Numbered from the stretch's first letter, positions 9,224 to 18,037 are shown. The stretch: 64,000 nucleotides of DNA from Paenibacillus sp. JJ-223 (GCF_927798175.1 NZ_CAKMMP010000009.1:186001-250000), one strand, 5' to 3'. Notes: generated from the letters alone by a model not told the origin. Made by a program: numbers and translations.

Positions 9224-10438
9224 ATGAATCCACAGCAACCATCCGAAGGTTCAAGCTTGAACAGGGACCGTGCGGATGAAGTCATGAAAGCGCAGGGACT
9301 CCAAGCGCTGGTTGCCACAACGCCGGAAAATATCCATTATGTCATTGGATCGCAATTGCGAGCCAGCAATTGGACGATGCAGATCTATGCCATACTGCCC
9401 GCCGACCGTTCGGCAAGGCCGTGCATCGTCATTCCGACGAATCGTCTGGGGGTCGTCGCCCAGTTCGACATCACAAACGTTGACATTTTTGCTTATAGCG
9501 ATTTCTTTGTTGAGGGAACAATCGAAGGCAAACCTTCCACCGCTGACATTGATCTGTTCTATTCCTTGCTGCAAACGACGGTGATTCACAAAGGAGCGGC
9601 AGATGCCTTGTTTGCTGCGTTGAAGCACCTTGGCATTGAAAATCAGCCTATCGGCATCGACGAAATGCGGATTGCGCCGGATATTTGGGCCCAGGTCCAA
9701 GATGCCTTGCCGGATGGGGCTGTTGTTCCCGCGTATACATTGTTCCGGCATATCCGGCTTGTCAAAACGCCGTTCGAGATCGAACGGCTGCGCCGCGCCG
9801 CTGAGGTCAATGAACGGATCGAGCGGGAGCTGATCGAGCTTATCGCGGCAGGCGTGCATGAAAAGGAACTGGCGGACCATTATCGGCTTGCCGTGATGCG
9901 CGCAGGCGGAACGCCAGCCATGACGGCCGTGGGAGCAGGACCGCGCAGCGCCTTGCCGCTGATCGAAAACTATTTCCATACGATCGAGCAAGGGGACCAA
10001 ATCCGCTTCGATCTATGCATGCAGTTGGACGGCTACTGGGCTGATACGGGACGTACCGTCGTTGCCGGCGAACCGACGGCATGGATGAAAAAGCATTTCA
10101 ACGCCGTAAAAAGCGGATGGGAGACGGCGCTTGAAGCCGTACGCCCTGGCGTAAAGGCCGCAGACATATTTCATGCGGCGGTGTCCCGCGTACAGCGCGA
10201 AGGCATCCCGCATTACCGTAGACAGCATGTCGGGCATGCCATCGGCCTGGAGCTGTATGATGATCTGACCGTTTCCCCGGGTGACCAGCACATTCTGGAG
10301 CCTGGCATGGTGCTGTGCGTAGAGGTGCCTTATTACGAACTCGGCGCAGGCGGCTTCCAAATCGAAGATACGGTGGTCGTGACGCCGGACGGATATGAGT
10401 TTCTGACTCGCATGGAGCGCAAATTGTTCACGAAATAA
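9224..10438 (+). CDS. M24 family metallopeptidase (Xaa-Pro dipeptidase-like)
   Basis: A 404-residue pita-bread protein with an N-terminal creatinase-like domain (~1-170) and a C-terminal M24 catalytic domain. The dinuclear-metal ligands all appear present: two Asp in FDLCMQLDGYWADTGRT, a His in GHAIGLEL, and Glu in LCVEVPYY and in FQIEDTVVV. Retention of the metal site argues for a peptidase/prolidase rather than true creatinase, which works without metal. It follows the permease by 18 bp, so it is likely the last catabolic enzyme of the operon, perhaps splitting an amide or imido-peptide made by HyuAB. The substrate is unknown. Confidence 0.85.
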   Translation: MNPQQPSEGSSLNRDRADEVMKAQGLQALVATTPENIHYVIGSQLRASNWTMQIYAILPADRSARPCIVIPTNRLGVVAQFDITNVDIFAYSDFFVEGTIEGKPSTADIDLFYSLLQTTVIHKGAADALFAALKHLGIENQPIGIDEMRIAPDIWAQVQDALPDGAVVPAYTLFRHIRLVKTPFEIERLRRAAEVNERIERELIELIAAGVHEKELADHYRLAVMRAGGTPAMTAVGAGPRSALPLIENYFHTIEQGDQIRFDLCMQLDGYWADTGRTVVAGEPTAWMKKHFNAVKSGWETALEAVRPGVKAADIFHAAVSRVQREGIPHYRRQHVGHAIGLELYDDLTVSPGDQHILEPGMVLCVEVPYYELGAGGFQIEDTVVVTPDGYEFLTRMERKLFTK

Positions 10439-10518
10439 CGAATCCCGGAAGGCTTCAAAGCAAGCGATCAGGCAGCTGCCGATCCAGGAGCTTTCCTGCC
10501 GAGAAAGTTGGAATTTCA

Positions 10519-11721
10519 ATGATTCAGCAGGGAACCAAGACGTTTCGAAACATTAGCCTTGCGCTGTTTGCCGCAGGATTCGTTACGTTTGCGCTGTTAT
10601 ACAGCCTCCAACCGCTCATGCCGGAGATTAGCGATGCATTTGCCATTACTCCGGCACAATCCAGCCTGACGCTTTCCGTTTCAACGGTGGCGATGGCCAT
10701 TACGATGTTGTTTATCGGCACGTTGTCCGACGCCCTTGGGCGGCGCTTGATCATGACGGCATCCTTGGTGCTGTCTTCCGTCATTGCCATTCTGAGCGCA
10801 TTCAGCCACGGATATGCCGACCTGTTGTTGCTCCGCGTTCTGCAAGGCGTGGCGCTTGCAGGTCTGCCTGCCACGGCGATGACGTATTTGTCCGAAGAAA
10901 TCGAACCTGCAAGCCTGGGGTACGCCATGGGATTGTACATCAGCGGCAATTCGATCGGGGGGCTCGCCGGGCGATTTATCAGCGGGGTCATTACCGACTG
11001 GTTCAGTTGGCGTACAGCGATCGGATTTATCGGCATGCTCGGCCTGTGCGCAGCCGTCGTCTTCTGGCTGCTGATTCCGCTGTCGCGGAATTTCGTCAAG
11101 ACTTCTCCCGGCTTGCGCCAGGCGATATGCCTTCTATGGTCACAATGCCGGAATCCCCGGCTCCTGAGTTTGTACGGGCTTGGCTTTTTGCTGATGGGAG
11201 GCTTTGTTACGCTGTTCAATTACATCGGCTTTGAACTGACCGGTGCGCCGTATCACCTCAGCCAATCCCTGGTAGGCAGTCTTTTCGTCGTATATCTCAT
11301 GGGCACCGTAAGCAGCACCTGGATGGGCAGGCTTGCGGACCGTTATGGGCGTTCCCATGTACTCGGCATTGCTATTGCGATCATTCTGGCGGGCGCGATC
11401 TGTACCATGCATTCGGCGCTGTGGGTCAAAATCGTGGGCCTCGCATTGTTTGCCTTTGGATTTTTTGGCGGACATTCCATTGCCAGCAGCTGGGTAGGAC
11501 TCGTTGCAGAAAATCACAAGTCACAGGCAAACGCCCTGTATTTATTCTTTTATTATGTGGGTTCAAGCGTTAGCGGAACCGGTGGAGGATACATATACAG
11601 TCATTTCGGATGGATCGGCATTGTGGGCATGATCGGGGTGTACGCCATGGCTGGCTTCGCGTTATGCCGTTTTCTCTTGAACGGGCGAGCCGGGCGGGAG
11701 AGCGGCAATCCGATCTGCTGA
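10519..11721 (+). CDS. MFS transporter (YnfM-like)
   Basis: A 400-residue, 12-helix major facilitator. The N-terminal part reads LYSLQPLMPEISDAFAITPA and the loop 2-3 motif is present as GTLSDALGRRLIM, which resembles YnfM/AraJ-type carriers. It lies 80 bp after the M24 gene with no terminator between, so it may belong to the same transcript; its ribosome site is weak. A strong terminator follows. Whether it exports a product of hydantoin breakdown or an unrelated compound is open. Confidence 0.85.
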   Translation: MIQQGTKTFRNISLALFAAGFVTFALLYSLQPLMPEISDAFAITPAQSSLTLSVSTVAMAITMLFIGTLSDALGRRLIMTASLVLSSVIAILSAFSHGYADLLLLRVLQGVALAGLPATAMTYLSEEIEPASLGYAMGLYISGNSIGGLAGRFISGVITDWFSWRTAIGFIGMLGLCAAVVFWLLIPLSRNFVKTSPGLRQAICLLWSQCRNPRLLSLYGLGFLLMGGFVTLFNYIGFELTGAPYHLSQSLVGSLFVVYLMGTVSSTWMGRLADRYGRSHVLGIAIAIILAGAICTMHSALWVKIVGLALFAFGFFGGHSIASSWVGLVAENHKSQANALYLFFYYVGSSVSGTGGGYIYSHFGWIGIVGMIGVYAMAGFALCRFLLNGRAGRESGNPIC

Positions 11722-11754
11722 CGTTCGGCACGAACAAGTGAAAAATGAATTGAT

Positions 11755-11788
11755 ACGCTGCTGACATAACGGTGTCAGCAGCGTTTTT
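11755..11788 (+). terminator. Rho-independent terminator
   Basis: A stem ACGCTGCTGACA / TGTCAGCAGCGT is followed by TTTTT. It ends the hydantoinase-MFS transcript just before the WYL regulator. Confidence 0.9.
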
Positions 11789-11839
11789 GTATTCTGATGG
11801 GTGAGGCGATATAATCTGGACATGAAGGGAGCGGGGCGA

Positions 11840-12790
11840 ATGAACAAAACCGAACGGCAGCTAGCCATCGTTCTGGAGCTTCAGCGTACCAGAGTGATCA
11901 AAGGCCAGGAACTGGCGGCCAAGCTGGAGACAAGCGTCAGAACGATTTACCGGGATATTCAGGCGCTTAGCGAAGCTGGCGTGCCTATTGTTGGTGCCCC
12001 CGGCACCGGATATTCGTTAATGGAGGGTTACTTTTTGCCTCCCGTCAGTTTTACGGCAGAGGAGGCCGTAACTTTGCTGATCGGAGCCGATTTCGTGGAG
12101 CGGCGTTTCGATGACCGATACGGGAAGAATGCGCAATCGTCGCGCCGGAAAATCGAAGCGATTTTGCCTGAACCGATTCAAAACGAAGCGAAGCGAATTC
12201 TCGGCAGCATACGCATGCTGCCCGATTTGAAGCAGCATGAGCACAAACGATCAGAGAAGTCACACCTGGATCTGATACGTTCCGCGATGCTGTCAGGCAA
12301 CAAATTGCGTTTCAATTATGTCAAAAGGGTACCCGAACCAAGCGGAAACCGGGCTAGCGAACGGACTGTGGCCCCGCTCGGGCTTGTGTTGGTGCAAGCC
12401 GGTTGGATGCTGCTCGCGCATTGCGATCTTCGGGGAGACATTCGTCATTTCAAGGTATCCAGAATCAGTAATCCCGTTATGACGGAAGAAAGGTTCGAAG
12501 TGCCCACCGGCTTTAATTTACATGAATACATGCCGCGAGACGATCGGGATGTCCGTATTTCTGCCCGTTTCAATCCAGCTGTAGCGGATCGGGTGAAAGA
12601 AACGAACATTCACTACATGGAAACGGAAGAATGGCAGCCGGAGGGATACGTGGTTCATTTCCGGGTTCGACAGGAGGAAGAACTGCTGCAATGGATTCTC
12701 GGCTGGGGAGCGGACGTTGAAGTGTTGGAGCCGGAATCATTCCGCTTGAGGGTTAGACAGGAAATCATGCACATGATGGCGCGCTACTGA
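11840..12790 (+). CDS. HTH and WYL-domain transcriptional regulator (YafY/YobV-like)
   Basis: A 316-residue regulator. An N-terminal HTH_11 domain (residues ~1-60; LETSVRTIYRDIQALSEAGV is the recognition region) is followed by a WYL-type ligand-sensing domain at ~145-230 (GWMLLAHCDLRGDIRHFKV) and a C-terminal extension domain. I placed the start at 11840, where MNKTERQLAIVLELQ is the normal beginning for this family; an in-frame ATG 39 bases earlier has no better ribosome site. WYL proteins are usually repressors or activators responding to nucleic acids or small metabolites. It stands alone between a terminator and a decayed region, so its target is unclear. Confidence 0.85.
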   Translation: MNKTERQLAIVLELQRTRVIKGQELAAKLETSVRTIYRDIQALSEAGVPIVGAPGTGYSLMEGYFLPPVSFTAEEAVTLLIGADFVERRFDDRYGKNAQSSRRKIEAILPEPIQNEAKRILGSIRMLPDLKQHEHKRSEKSHLDLIRSAMLSGNKLRFNYVKRVPEPSGNRASERTVAPLGLVLVQAGWMLLAHCDLRGDIRHFKVSRISNPVMTEERFEVPTGFNLHEYMPRDDRDVRISARFNPAVADRVKETNIHYMETEEWQPEGYVVHFRVRQEEELLQWILGWGADVEVLEPESFRLRVRQEIMHMMARY

Positions 12791-12830
12791 ACAGAATCCC
12801 AAACGTCAATTGAACTTCGAGGGAACGACG

Positions 12831-12930
12831 TTATAGTATTTTATAAATTGCTTTAGAAAAGGTAAAAGGATCGGCATCCCCCAGCCGTTCGGCAATTTTT
12901 GCTGCGGATTTACGCCCTTGTGCATATAAA
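12831..12930 (-). pseudogene. Possible remnant of an AraC-type HTH domain
   Basis: On the minus strand one frame reads KIAERLGDADPFTFSKAIYK followed shortly by a stop, resembling the second helix-turn-helix of AraC-family proteins (typically IAE.LGF.DP..FSK.FK). There is no start and the conserved end of the domain is missing. It sits downstream, on the same strand, of an MFS pseudogene, separated from it by a terminator. The match is short, so this is a suggestion only. Confidence 0.3.
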
Positions 12931-12936
12931 AAGAAG

Positions 12937-12983
12937 ATGCCAAAGACCGCTCCCGTCTAATGTCGGGGAGCGGTCTTTGGCAT
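12937..12983 (-). terminator. Long hairpin, terminator in minus direction
   Basis: A near-perfect stem of about 18 bp (GCCAAAGACCGCTCCC / GGGAGCGGTCTTTGGC type) lies just past the stop of the minus-strand MFS pseudogene and is followed on that strand by CTTCTTTTT. It is a well-preserved terminator of a dead gene. Confidence 0.75.
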
Positions 12984-13001
12984 TCGGACATAGCAGCCGC
13001 C

Positions 13002-13316
13002 TTATTTTGCGGGAAAGCTGTATTTCCGGGCAAGGGACACTACGACCAGTGCACAAAGCGATAATATGAGCAGTGCAGTGCCAGCAAAGCAACGCCTGCA
13101 AGAATCGGGCAGCGAGAATCAGGGCATGGCTGGTTGAAAGGGCGGCAATCGTGTTAAAGGCGGTAAAACCAACGATGACGGCGAGCAGCAATGGGCGTCT
13201 CCTTCATTTGCCTGTAAACAGGGCAATCCCTCGCTGATTTGCGGCAGCAAACCGGCTGGAATCGTTTCGGTAATGATGCAGATGAATCCGGTCATGGCCA
13301 GTGCGAGTTCTATATA
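13002..13316 (-). pseudogene. Decayed MFS transporter
   Basis: Translating the minus strand gives three pieces of a 12-helix carrier. The first helix reads ALAMTGFICIITETIPAGLL with PQISEGL after it. A second piece reads LLLAVIVGFTAFNTIAALST then ALILAARFLQAL. After a change of frame there is AGTALLILSLCALVVVSLAR and KYSFPAK-stop. The middle of the protein, roughly 300 residues, is missing, and at least one frameshift separates the pieces. The intact terminator downstream marks the original 3' end. The order and wording of the motifs match arabinose-efflux-like MFS proteins, but the exact subfamily is uncertain. Confidence 0.75.
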
Positions 13317-13533
13317 TTAATTTCAATGCAGTTTACTTGTCAATCACTTCTGGATCGATTAGTATAATGAGCATATTCAACGCTTGCTGGCCGCCGAACG
13401 CGACGCTTCAAAACGGTGGCTGATTCGCAGTTTTTTTGCGAGTTTATAATAACGTTCGGATTTGTTTGGGCAAAACCGGGCAACCCGGCGTATAATGATA
13501 TATACATGTATTGAAGACAAGGTGGTAGAAATC

Positions 13534-14463
13534 ATGAATTCTTATCAGGCATTATGCCAAACCCTGTTTGGCGATTTCCCCGAGGAACATATCAAATATT
13601 CCGAATTGATCCGGAATTATACGTATACAAGATTGGGCGGCGCCGCCGATGTGCTGATGTTCCCGACAACGGTTGACGAAGTGGCAGCCATCGTAAAACG
13701 ATCAGCCGGGAATGACATCCCGTTGACGATTCTGGGCTATGGTTCGAACATGATCGTGCGGGACGGCGGCATTCGCGGCATTACGATGTCCCTCCAAAAC
13801 CTGAACAAGATTGAAGTGCACGGAAACACGATCATCGCCCAGAGCGGGGCGGCGATCATTGACGTTTCCAGACAGGCGCTGGCATCCAGCCTCACGGGTC
13901 TTGAATTTGCCTGCGGCATTCCGGGCTCGGTCGGTGGAGCGCTCTACATGAACGCCGGAGCTTATGGCGGCCAAATGTCCGATGTGATGGAGTCGGCGAC
14001 GATTGTCACTGAGGCGGGAGAAATAATGACGCTGCAGAGCGAAGATATGCTGCTTGGCTATCGCAAGAGCGTATTTATGGGCAAGAAGGACATCATCATC
14101 GATATCAAGCTCAACCTGGCGCCTGGAGATCCGGTGCAGATTAAGGCCAAAATGGATGAACTGACCTATGCGCGGGAGTCCAAACAGCCGCTTGAATATG
14201 CTTCCTGCGGAAGCGTGTTTAAACGTCCGGAGGGATATTTCGCGGGCAAGCTGATTCAAGATAGCGGGCTGCAGGGAACCCGGATCGGCGGCGCGGAAGT
14301 GTCCCGTAAACATTCGGGTTTCATCGTTAACGTGGACAATGCGACGGCGCAGGATTACATCGAAATGATCGCGCTCATTCAGGAAACGGTGAGCCGCAAA
14401 TTCAACGTGGACCTGGAGACGGAAGTCATCATCATTGGCGATGAGGCGCCGGCAGGCAGCTAA
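13534..14463 (+). CDS. murB: UDP-N-acetylenolpyruvoylglucosamine reductase
   Basis: The 309-residue MurB reduces UDP-GlcNAc-enolpyruvate to UDP-MurNAc with NADPH and FAD in peptidoglycan synthesis. Visible are the FAD-binding stretch ILGYGSNMIVRDGGIRG (~66-82), CGIPGSVGGALYMNAGAYG (~128-146), YRKSVF, and the catalytic Ser227 in CGSVFKRP, in the short type-IIb arrangement of Bacilli. The start is ATG 13534 with AAGGTGG upstream; an in-frame ATG at 13462 would add an unlikely extension across the TATAAT at 13491. The gene is monocistronic here: pseudogene debris lies before it and a bidirectional terminator after it. Many Bacilli have two murB copies, and this may be the stand-alone one. Confidence 0.95.
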   Translation: MNSYQALCQTLFGDFPEEHIKYSELIRNYTYTRLGGAADVLMFPTTVDEVAAIVKRSAGNDIPLTILGYGSNMIVRDGGIRGITMSLQNLNKIEVHGNTIIAQSGAAIIDVSRQALASSLTGLEFACGIPGSVGGALYMNAGAYGGQMSDVMESATIVTEAGEIMTLQSEDMLLGYRKSVFMGKKDIIIDIKLNLAPGDPVQIKAKMDELTYARESKQPLEYASCGSVFKRPEGYFAGKLIQDSGLQGTRIGGAEVSRKHSGFIVNVDNATAQDYIEMIALIQETVSRKFNVDLETEVIIIGDEAPAGS

Positions 14464-14502
14464 GCACGCATCTTATAACCATAACCGAAGATTTTGGTAA
14501 AA

Positions 14503-14533
14503 GGACCTGCAGCTCAAGCCTAGCGGCAGGTCC
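14503..14533. terminator. Bidirectional terminator
   Basis: The stem GGACCTGC / GCAGGTCC lies between the convergent murB and LysR genes. T-rich tails follow on both strands (TCTTCATT on plus, TTTT on minus), so it can end both transcripts. Confidence 0.75.
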
Positions 14534-14543
14534 TCTTCATTGT

Positions 14544-15440
14544 TCATGTCTGGTGCTGATCTTCTAATGATAACGTCGCGAAGTACTCGACAACGACCTC
14601 GCGAAAATCATGGGCAGCACGAGAGATATATCGGTTTTTGTGCGATAACAGGGCGATTTCCCGCACCAACTGAACGTCTTCTACTCGCAAATAAGATATC
14701 CGCTCTCTCGGATTTTTTGCTGTGCCCGGGATGAATCCAATGCCGATCCCGGCTTCCACCAGCGAGCTCAGCCTGGCGGGTTCATCTCCTTCGTACACGT
14801 AGTTGGGTACGAATCCGACCGATCGGCATCTGGCATCGACGAGGTCGCGCGTAGCGTAGCCTTTTTTTACGCCAATAAACCATTCGTCCTTTAATTCCGA
14901 CAAAGGCACGCTGCGCCGATTGGCCAGTCGATGACCATGGGGGACGGCCACGAGAATCGGGTCGGCATATACCGTTTCGCAGTGAATTTCATCCGATTTA
15001 ACCGGGGGCGAAGACAGGCAGAAGTCGACCTCTCCGCGATGAAGGCGAACCAGCATCTCATCCGTGGTCAGCATTTGCACATGAAAATGAAGATGAGGGT
15101 GCTTTTGCCGAAAAATGCTCAAAATTTGCGGCAGCCGGCTTGCGGTGGTTACAGCCAGCTCCAACGTACCGTGTTCCGGACCGGACAAGTCCTTGAGCTC
15201 CTGCTGTCCCTGTTCCAATTCAAATAATGCTCTCTCCGCACGCTGAAGGAAACGGTTACCGAATTCATTCAGCCGCAATTTCCTTCCCGTACGGTCGAAG
15301 AGGGGCACCCCCAAATCCTCTTCAAGCCGCTGAATCGTTTTGCTTAACGAAGACTGGGTAACGTGCAAGCTACGTGCTGCCTCGGTGACATGCTCCAGCC
15401 TGGCGACGGCCAAGAAATAGTGCAATTGTAACAGTTCCAT
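14544..15440 (-). CDS. LysR-family transcriptional regulator
   Basis: A 298-residue LysR protein. The N-terminal winged HTH reads LLQLHYFLAVARLEHVTEAA then LHVTQSSLSKTIQRLEEDLG, followed by a periplasmic-binding-like effector domain (~90-295). Two close ATGs exist; the inner one at 15440 is preferred because AAAGGAG then sits seven bases away, against one base for the outer one at 15446. It is divergent from an MFS exporter with a 114-bp shared intergenic region, the classic arrangement for LysR control of the neighbour in response to its substrate. Confidence 0.9.
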   Translation of the reverse strand: MELLQLHYFLAVARLEHVTEAARSLHVTQSSLSKTIQRLEEDLGVPLFDRTGRKLRLNEFGNRFLQRAERALFELEQGQQELKDLSGPEHGTLELAVTTASRLPQILSIFRQKHPHLHFHVQMLTTDEMLVRLHRGEVDFCLSSPPVKSDEIHCETVYADPILVAVPHGHRLANRRSVPLSELKDEWFIGVKKGYATRDLVDARCRSVGFVPNYVYEGDEPARLSSLVEAGIGIGFIPGTAKNPRERISYLRVEDVQLVREIALLSHKNRYISRAAHDFREVVVEYFATLSLEDQHQT

Positions 15441-15554
15441 CTCCATTCTCCTTTGCTTATTCCCTTAAGTACATGAAATCATAACATAAAATGCGTTGGA
15501 ATAAATGAACAACCTCCGGTAAGATGACATCATCAACAACAGGAGGGTACCACA

Positions 15555-16946
15555 ATGAATGTGAATCGCAGATGGTTAATCATTTCGGTAGGGCTCGGCA
15601 TTTTATTGAACCCCTTGAATTCATCCATGATCTCCGTGGCCGTGGCCAGGCTGAAAGAAGTGTATGCGCTGGATTTTGCGACGGTATCGTGGATCGTGTT
15701 TTCGTTTTATGTTGCGAGCGCAATCGCCCAACCCATTATGGGCAAAGCCAGTGACCTATTCGGGCGCAAAAAAATATTTTTGACCGGCCTTGCCGTTGCT
15801 TTTATCTCCTCCTTGCTGGCGCCGTTGTCCCCGACCTTTGGCTGGTTAATCGTTTTCCGGATCATACAGTCCATTGGCACAAGCATGATGATTGCCGTTG
15901 GCATGGCACTCGTTCGCGTGCATGTGACGACCAAACAAGGGGCGGCCTTGTCGGTATTGTCCATTTTTTTATCCGGCGCGGCTGCGATCGGACCTTTTGT
16001 CGGTGGAATGCTCATCCATTGGCAGGACTGGCCCGCCATTTTTCTCGTCAACGTTCCGTTCGTGGTGGCAGGGTTCCTGTTATCGTGGAGGTTCATTCCG
16101 ACTGAAAACACGCGACAGTCCGAAGCGAGAGCAAGATCTTTTCGCGAATGGTTGCAGTTCATCGATCTCTACGGCATATTGCTGTTCTCCTTGGCGTTGA
16201 TCGGCACTTTGGTAAGCTTGCTCTCCTGGAGCTCTGTCGGAAAATGGTCCTTGTGGCCGGTAATCACCGGGGTTGTCGGGTTAATCGCATTCGTTTTGTT
16301 CATTAGGCGCGAACTGGCTATAGATAAACCATTTATTCCTTTGCGGGCATTTGTCCGGTATCCGGGCATGGCTTGGGTCAACGTACAATACATCCTGATC
16401 AATGTGTTATATTATGCGCTGTTTTTCGGCGTGCCTTCGTACTTGCAGATGGTTCGGGCTGTTGACGAATTTAATACGGGTTTGATCATGCTGACGCTGG
16501 GACTATGTTCGCTTGTGGCATCGCCGTTTGCAGGCCGTTGGGTGGATCGTGCGGGAGCCCGGCCAGTATTGTTGGCTTCCAGCGCACTTATGGTGTTTGG
16601 TTCCATATGGATGGTGAGTTTGAATGCGTACTCGTCCGTTTTCGGAGTGATCGTGGCTTTGGCTGCATTCGGGATCGCCAATGGCTTGAACGGAGTGGGA
16701 ATACAGGCAGCGCTGTTCCATAGTTCACCCCATGAAATGATCGGCGTCGCATCCGGACTGTTCAATACGTCGCGATATTTGGGTACGATCGGCTCGTCAT
16801 TGTTAACAGGCGTTATTATGGGTAAACAGTTCAGCGCCTCGGGATTTCGTGTGCTTGGTCTGGTTCTTGCCGTCATTGCCGTGTCTCTGGTTATCATTAA
16901 CCTGAAAAAGTCCGAATCAGCCGTAGTGGACAAGACGTTTTCATGA
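15555..16946 (+). CDS. MFS drug exporter, DHA2 (EmrB/QacA) type
   Basis: A 463-residue carrier with about 14 predicted helices. Family motifs include the loop 2-3 sequence GKASDLFGRKKIFLTG, the helix 5 region GAAAIGPFVGGMLIHWQDW, and WRFIP after helix 6. A promoter-like TTGGAA (15496) and TAAGAT (15520) with an 18-base spacer precedes it, followed by AGGAGGG before ATG 15555. It is probably a proton-driven efflux pump for toxic compounds, controlled by the divergent LysR protein. No terminator was recognised after it; instead a 150-bp repeat element follows. Confidence 0.9.
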   Translation: MNVNRRWLIISVGLGILLNPLNSSMISVAVARLKEVYALDFATVSWIVFSFYVASAIAQPIMGKASDLFGRKKIFLTGLAVAFISSLLAPLSPTFGWLIVFRIIQSIGTSMMIAVGMALVRVHVTTKQGAALSVLSIFLSGAAAIGPFVGGMLIHWQDWPAIFLVNVPFVVAGFLLSWRFIPTENTRQSEARARSFREWLQFIDLYGILLFSLALIGTLVSLLSWSSVGKWSLWPVITGVVGLIAFVLFIRRELAIDKPFIPLRAFVRYPGMAWVNVQYILINVLYYALFFGVPSYLQMVRAVDEFNTGLIMLTLGLCSLVASPFAGRWVDRAGARPVLLASSALMVFGSIWMVSLNAYSSVFGVIVALAAFGIANGLNGVGIQAALFHSSPHEMIGVASGLFNTSRYLGTIGSSLLTGVIMGKQFSASGFRVLGLVLAVIAVSLVIINLKKSESAVVDKTFS

Positions 16947-16998
16947 AAATTATAATATCTGTGCCAGTAAATATAAATTGAACGATATAATTAACGAG

Positions 16999-17149
16999 AA
17001 CGGAGAGGGCAGAAAGAATCTGAAGAAGCGAAGCGGTCGCCTAAAAGCTTTCTGAAGGAAAGCTGCATCGGAAGCATAAGTTATCACCGGATTTTCCCCT
17101 TGAGAAAGGGATAAGAAAAATCTGGGGATAACAGCGATCGGAAGATGGT
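16999..17149 (+). repeat. Dispersed structured repeat, copy A
   Basis: About 150 bp that recurs in opposite orientation at 49549-49700. The copies share long blocks such as GCGATCGGAAGATGG, ATCTGGGGATAAC, TTATCACCGGATTT, TAAAAGCTTTCTG and CATCGGAAGCAT. The sequence can fold: AGCTTTC / GAAAGCT (17046-17063) and a longer hairpin from TTATCACC (17081) to GGGGATAA (17131) containing an inner CCCCTT / AAGGG. It carries no gene. Flanking target duplications were not evident. Confidence 0.8.
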
Positions 17150-17209
17150 TCTGACCACGTAGTGGCTCTGTGTAAATAGTGATTCTGAATTCCGATGGGA
17201 GCGTGGGCA

Positions 17210-18037
17210 ATGATCACCAAAACGATCGATGGCGTTTCGTTTGATTTGCAAGAAGACTTCGATTTTGAGTTTCTGTCGGACTATGGACGCGTGTTTAAAG
17301 TTTATGACCAGCAGGATTCGGGCAATTTGTGTTTCGGAGTTCAGAGTGCAGAACGGAAACGGTTTGTAAAACTAGCGGGAGCGTCGACCGTGCGGTCCAA
17401 TACAAGCCCGGATGAAGCCGTGAGTCGCATGAAAGGCACGATTTCCATTTACGAAGACTTGTCTCACCCCGCGCTAATCCAGTTGATCGGGCATAAGGAA
17501 GTTAACGGAGGATATATTACCGTGTTCGATTGGTTTGAGGGCGATTGTATGGGAAGGCAGTATGCGTCGCATGCACGGTTTGAAACGTTGCCGCTGACAG
17601 AAAAATTAAACATCTTTCATGAAATTGTGTTATTCCATATCCATGTTCACTCACGAGGGTACATCGCCATCGATTTTTATGACGGTTGCATCTTGTACGA
17701 TTTCGAGCGAAAGCAAATGATGCTGTGCGACATCGAGTTCTATAGCAAAAACAAACCGATCATAAACACGATGGGGCGGATGTGGGGGTCAAGCCGTTAC
17801 ATGTCGCCGGAAGAGTTTCAACAAGGGGCCGTGATTGACGAAAGATCAAATGTGTATCTGATGGGTGCTGCCGCTTTCCAGCTGTTCGGCGGCGGAACGG
17901 ATCGTTCGCGGGAAGCGTGGAGAGCAGGGGATGAATTGTACCCTATTGCCTTGAAGGCCGTGCAGGCGGAAAAGGCAGAGCGGTACTCAAGCATTAACGA
18001 GTTTCATTCGGCTTGGACGGAAGCTTTAGCCCGATAA
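17210..18037 (+). CDS. Atypical Ser/Thr protein kinase-like protein
   Basis: A 275-residue protein with an eukaryotic-like kinase fold but altered motifs. A candidate ATP-contacting Lys is in RFVKLAG. The catalytic-loop region reads GYIAIDFYDGCILYDF, keeping an Asp but lacking the usual His-Arg and the metal-binding Asn. The DFG motif is replaced by DIE, and SPEEF stands at the APE position. The start at 17210 is chosen because GGGAG lies seven bases upstream; an earlier ATG at 17195 has none. Such proteins may be low-activity kinases or pseudokinases. No partner phosphatase or substrate is nearby, so its role is unknown. Confidence 0.7.
   Translation: MITKTIDGVSFDLQEDFDFEFLSDYGRVFKVYDQQDSGNLCFGVQSAERKRFVKLAGASTVRSNTSPDEAVSRMKGTISIYEDLSHPALIQLIGHKEVNGGYITVFDWFEGDCMGRQYASHARFETLPLTEKLNIFHEIVLFHIHVHSRGYIAIDFYDGCILYDFERKQMMLCDIEFYSKNKPIINTMGRMWGSSRYMSPEEFQQGAVIDERSNVYLMGAAAFQLFGGGTDRSREAWRAGDELYPIALKAVQAEKAERYSSINEFHSAWTEALAR

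Noticed and set aside
9224-10438. Creatinase, giving a creatinine pathway with HyuAB
   Set aside because: All five M24 metal ligands are present, which argues for a metallopeptidase; no creatininase or sarcosine oxidase is nearby.
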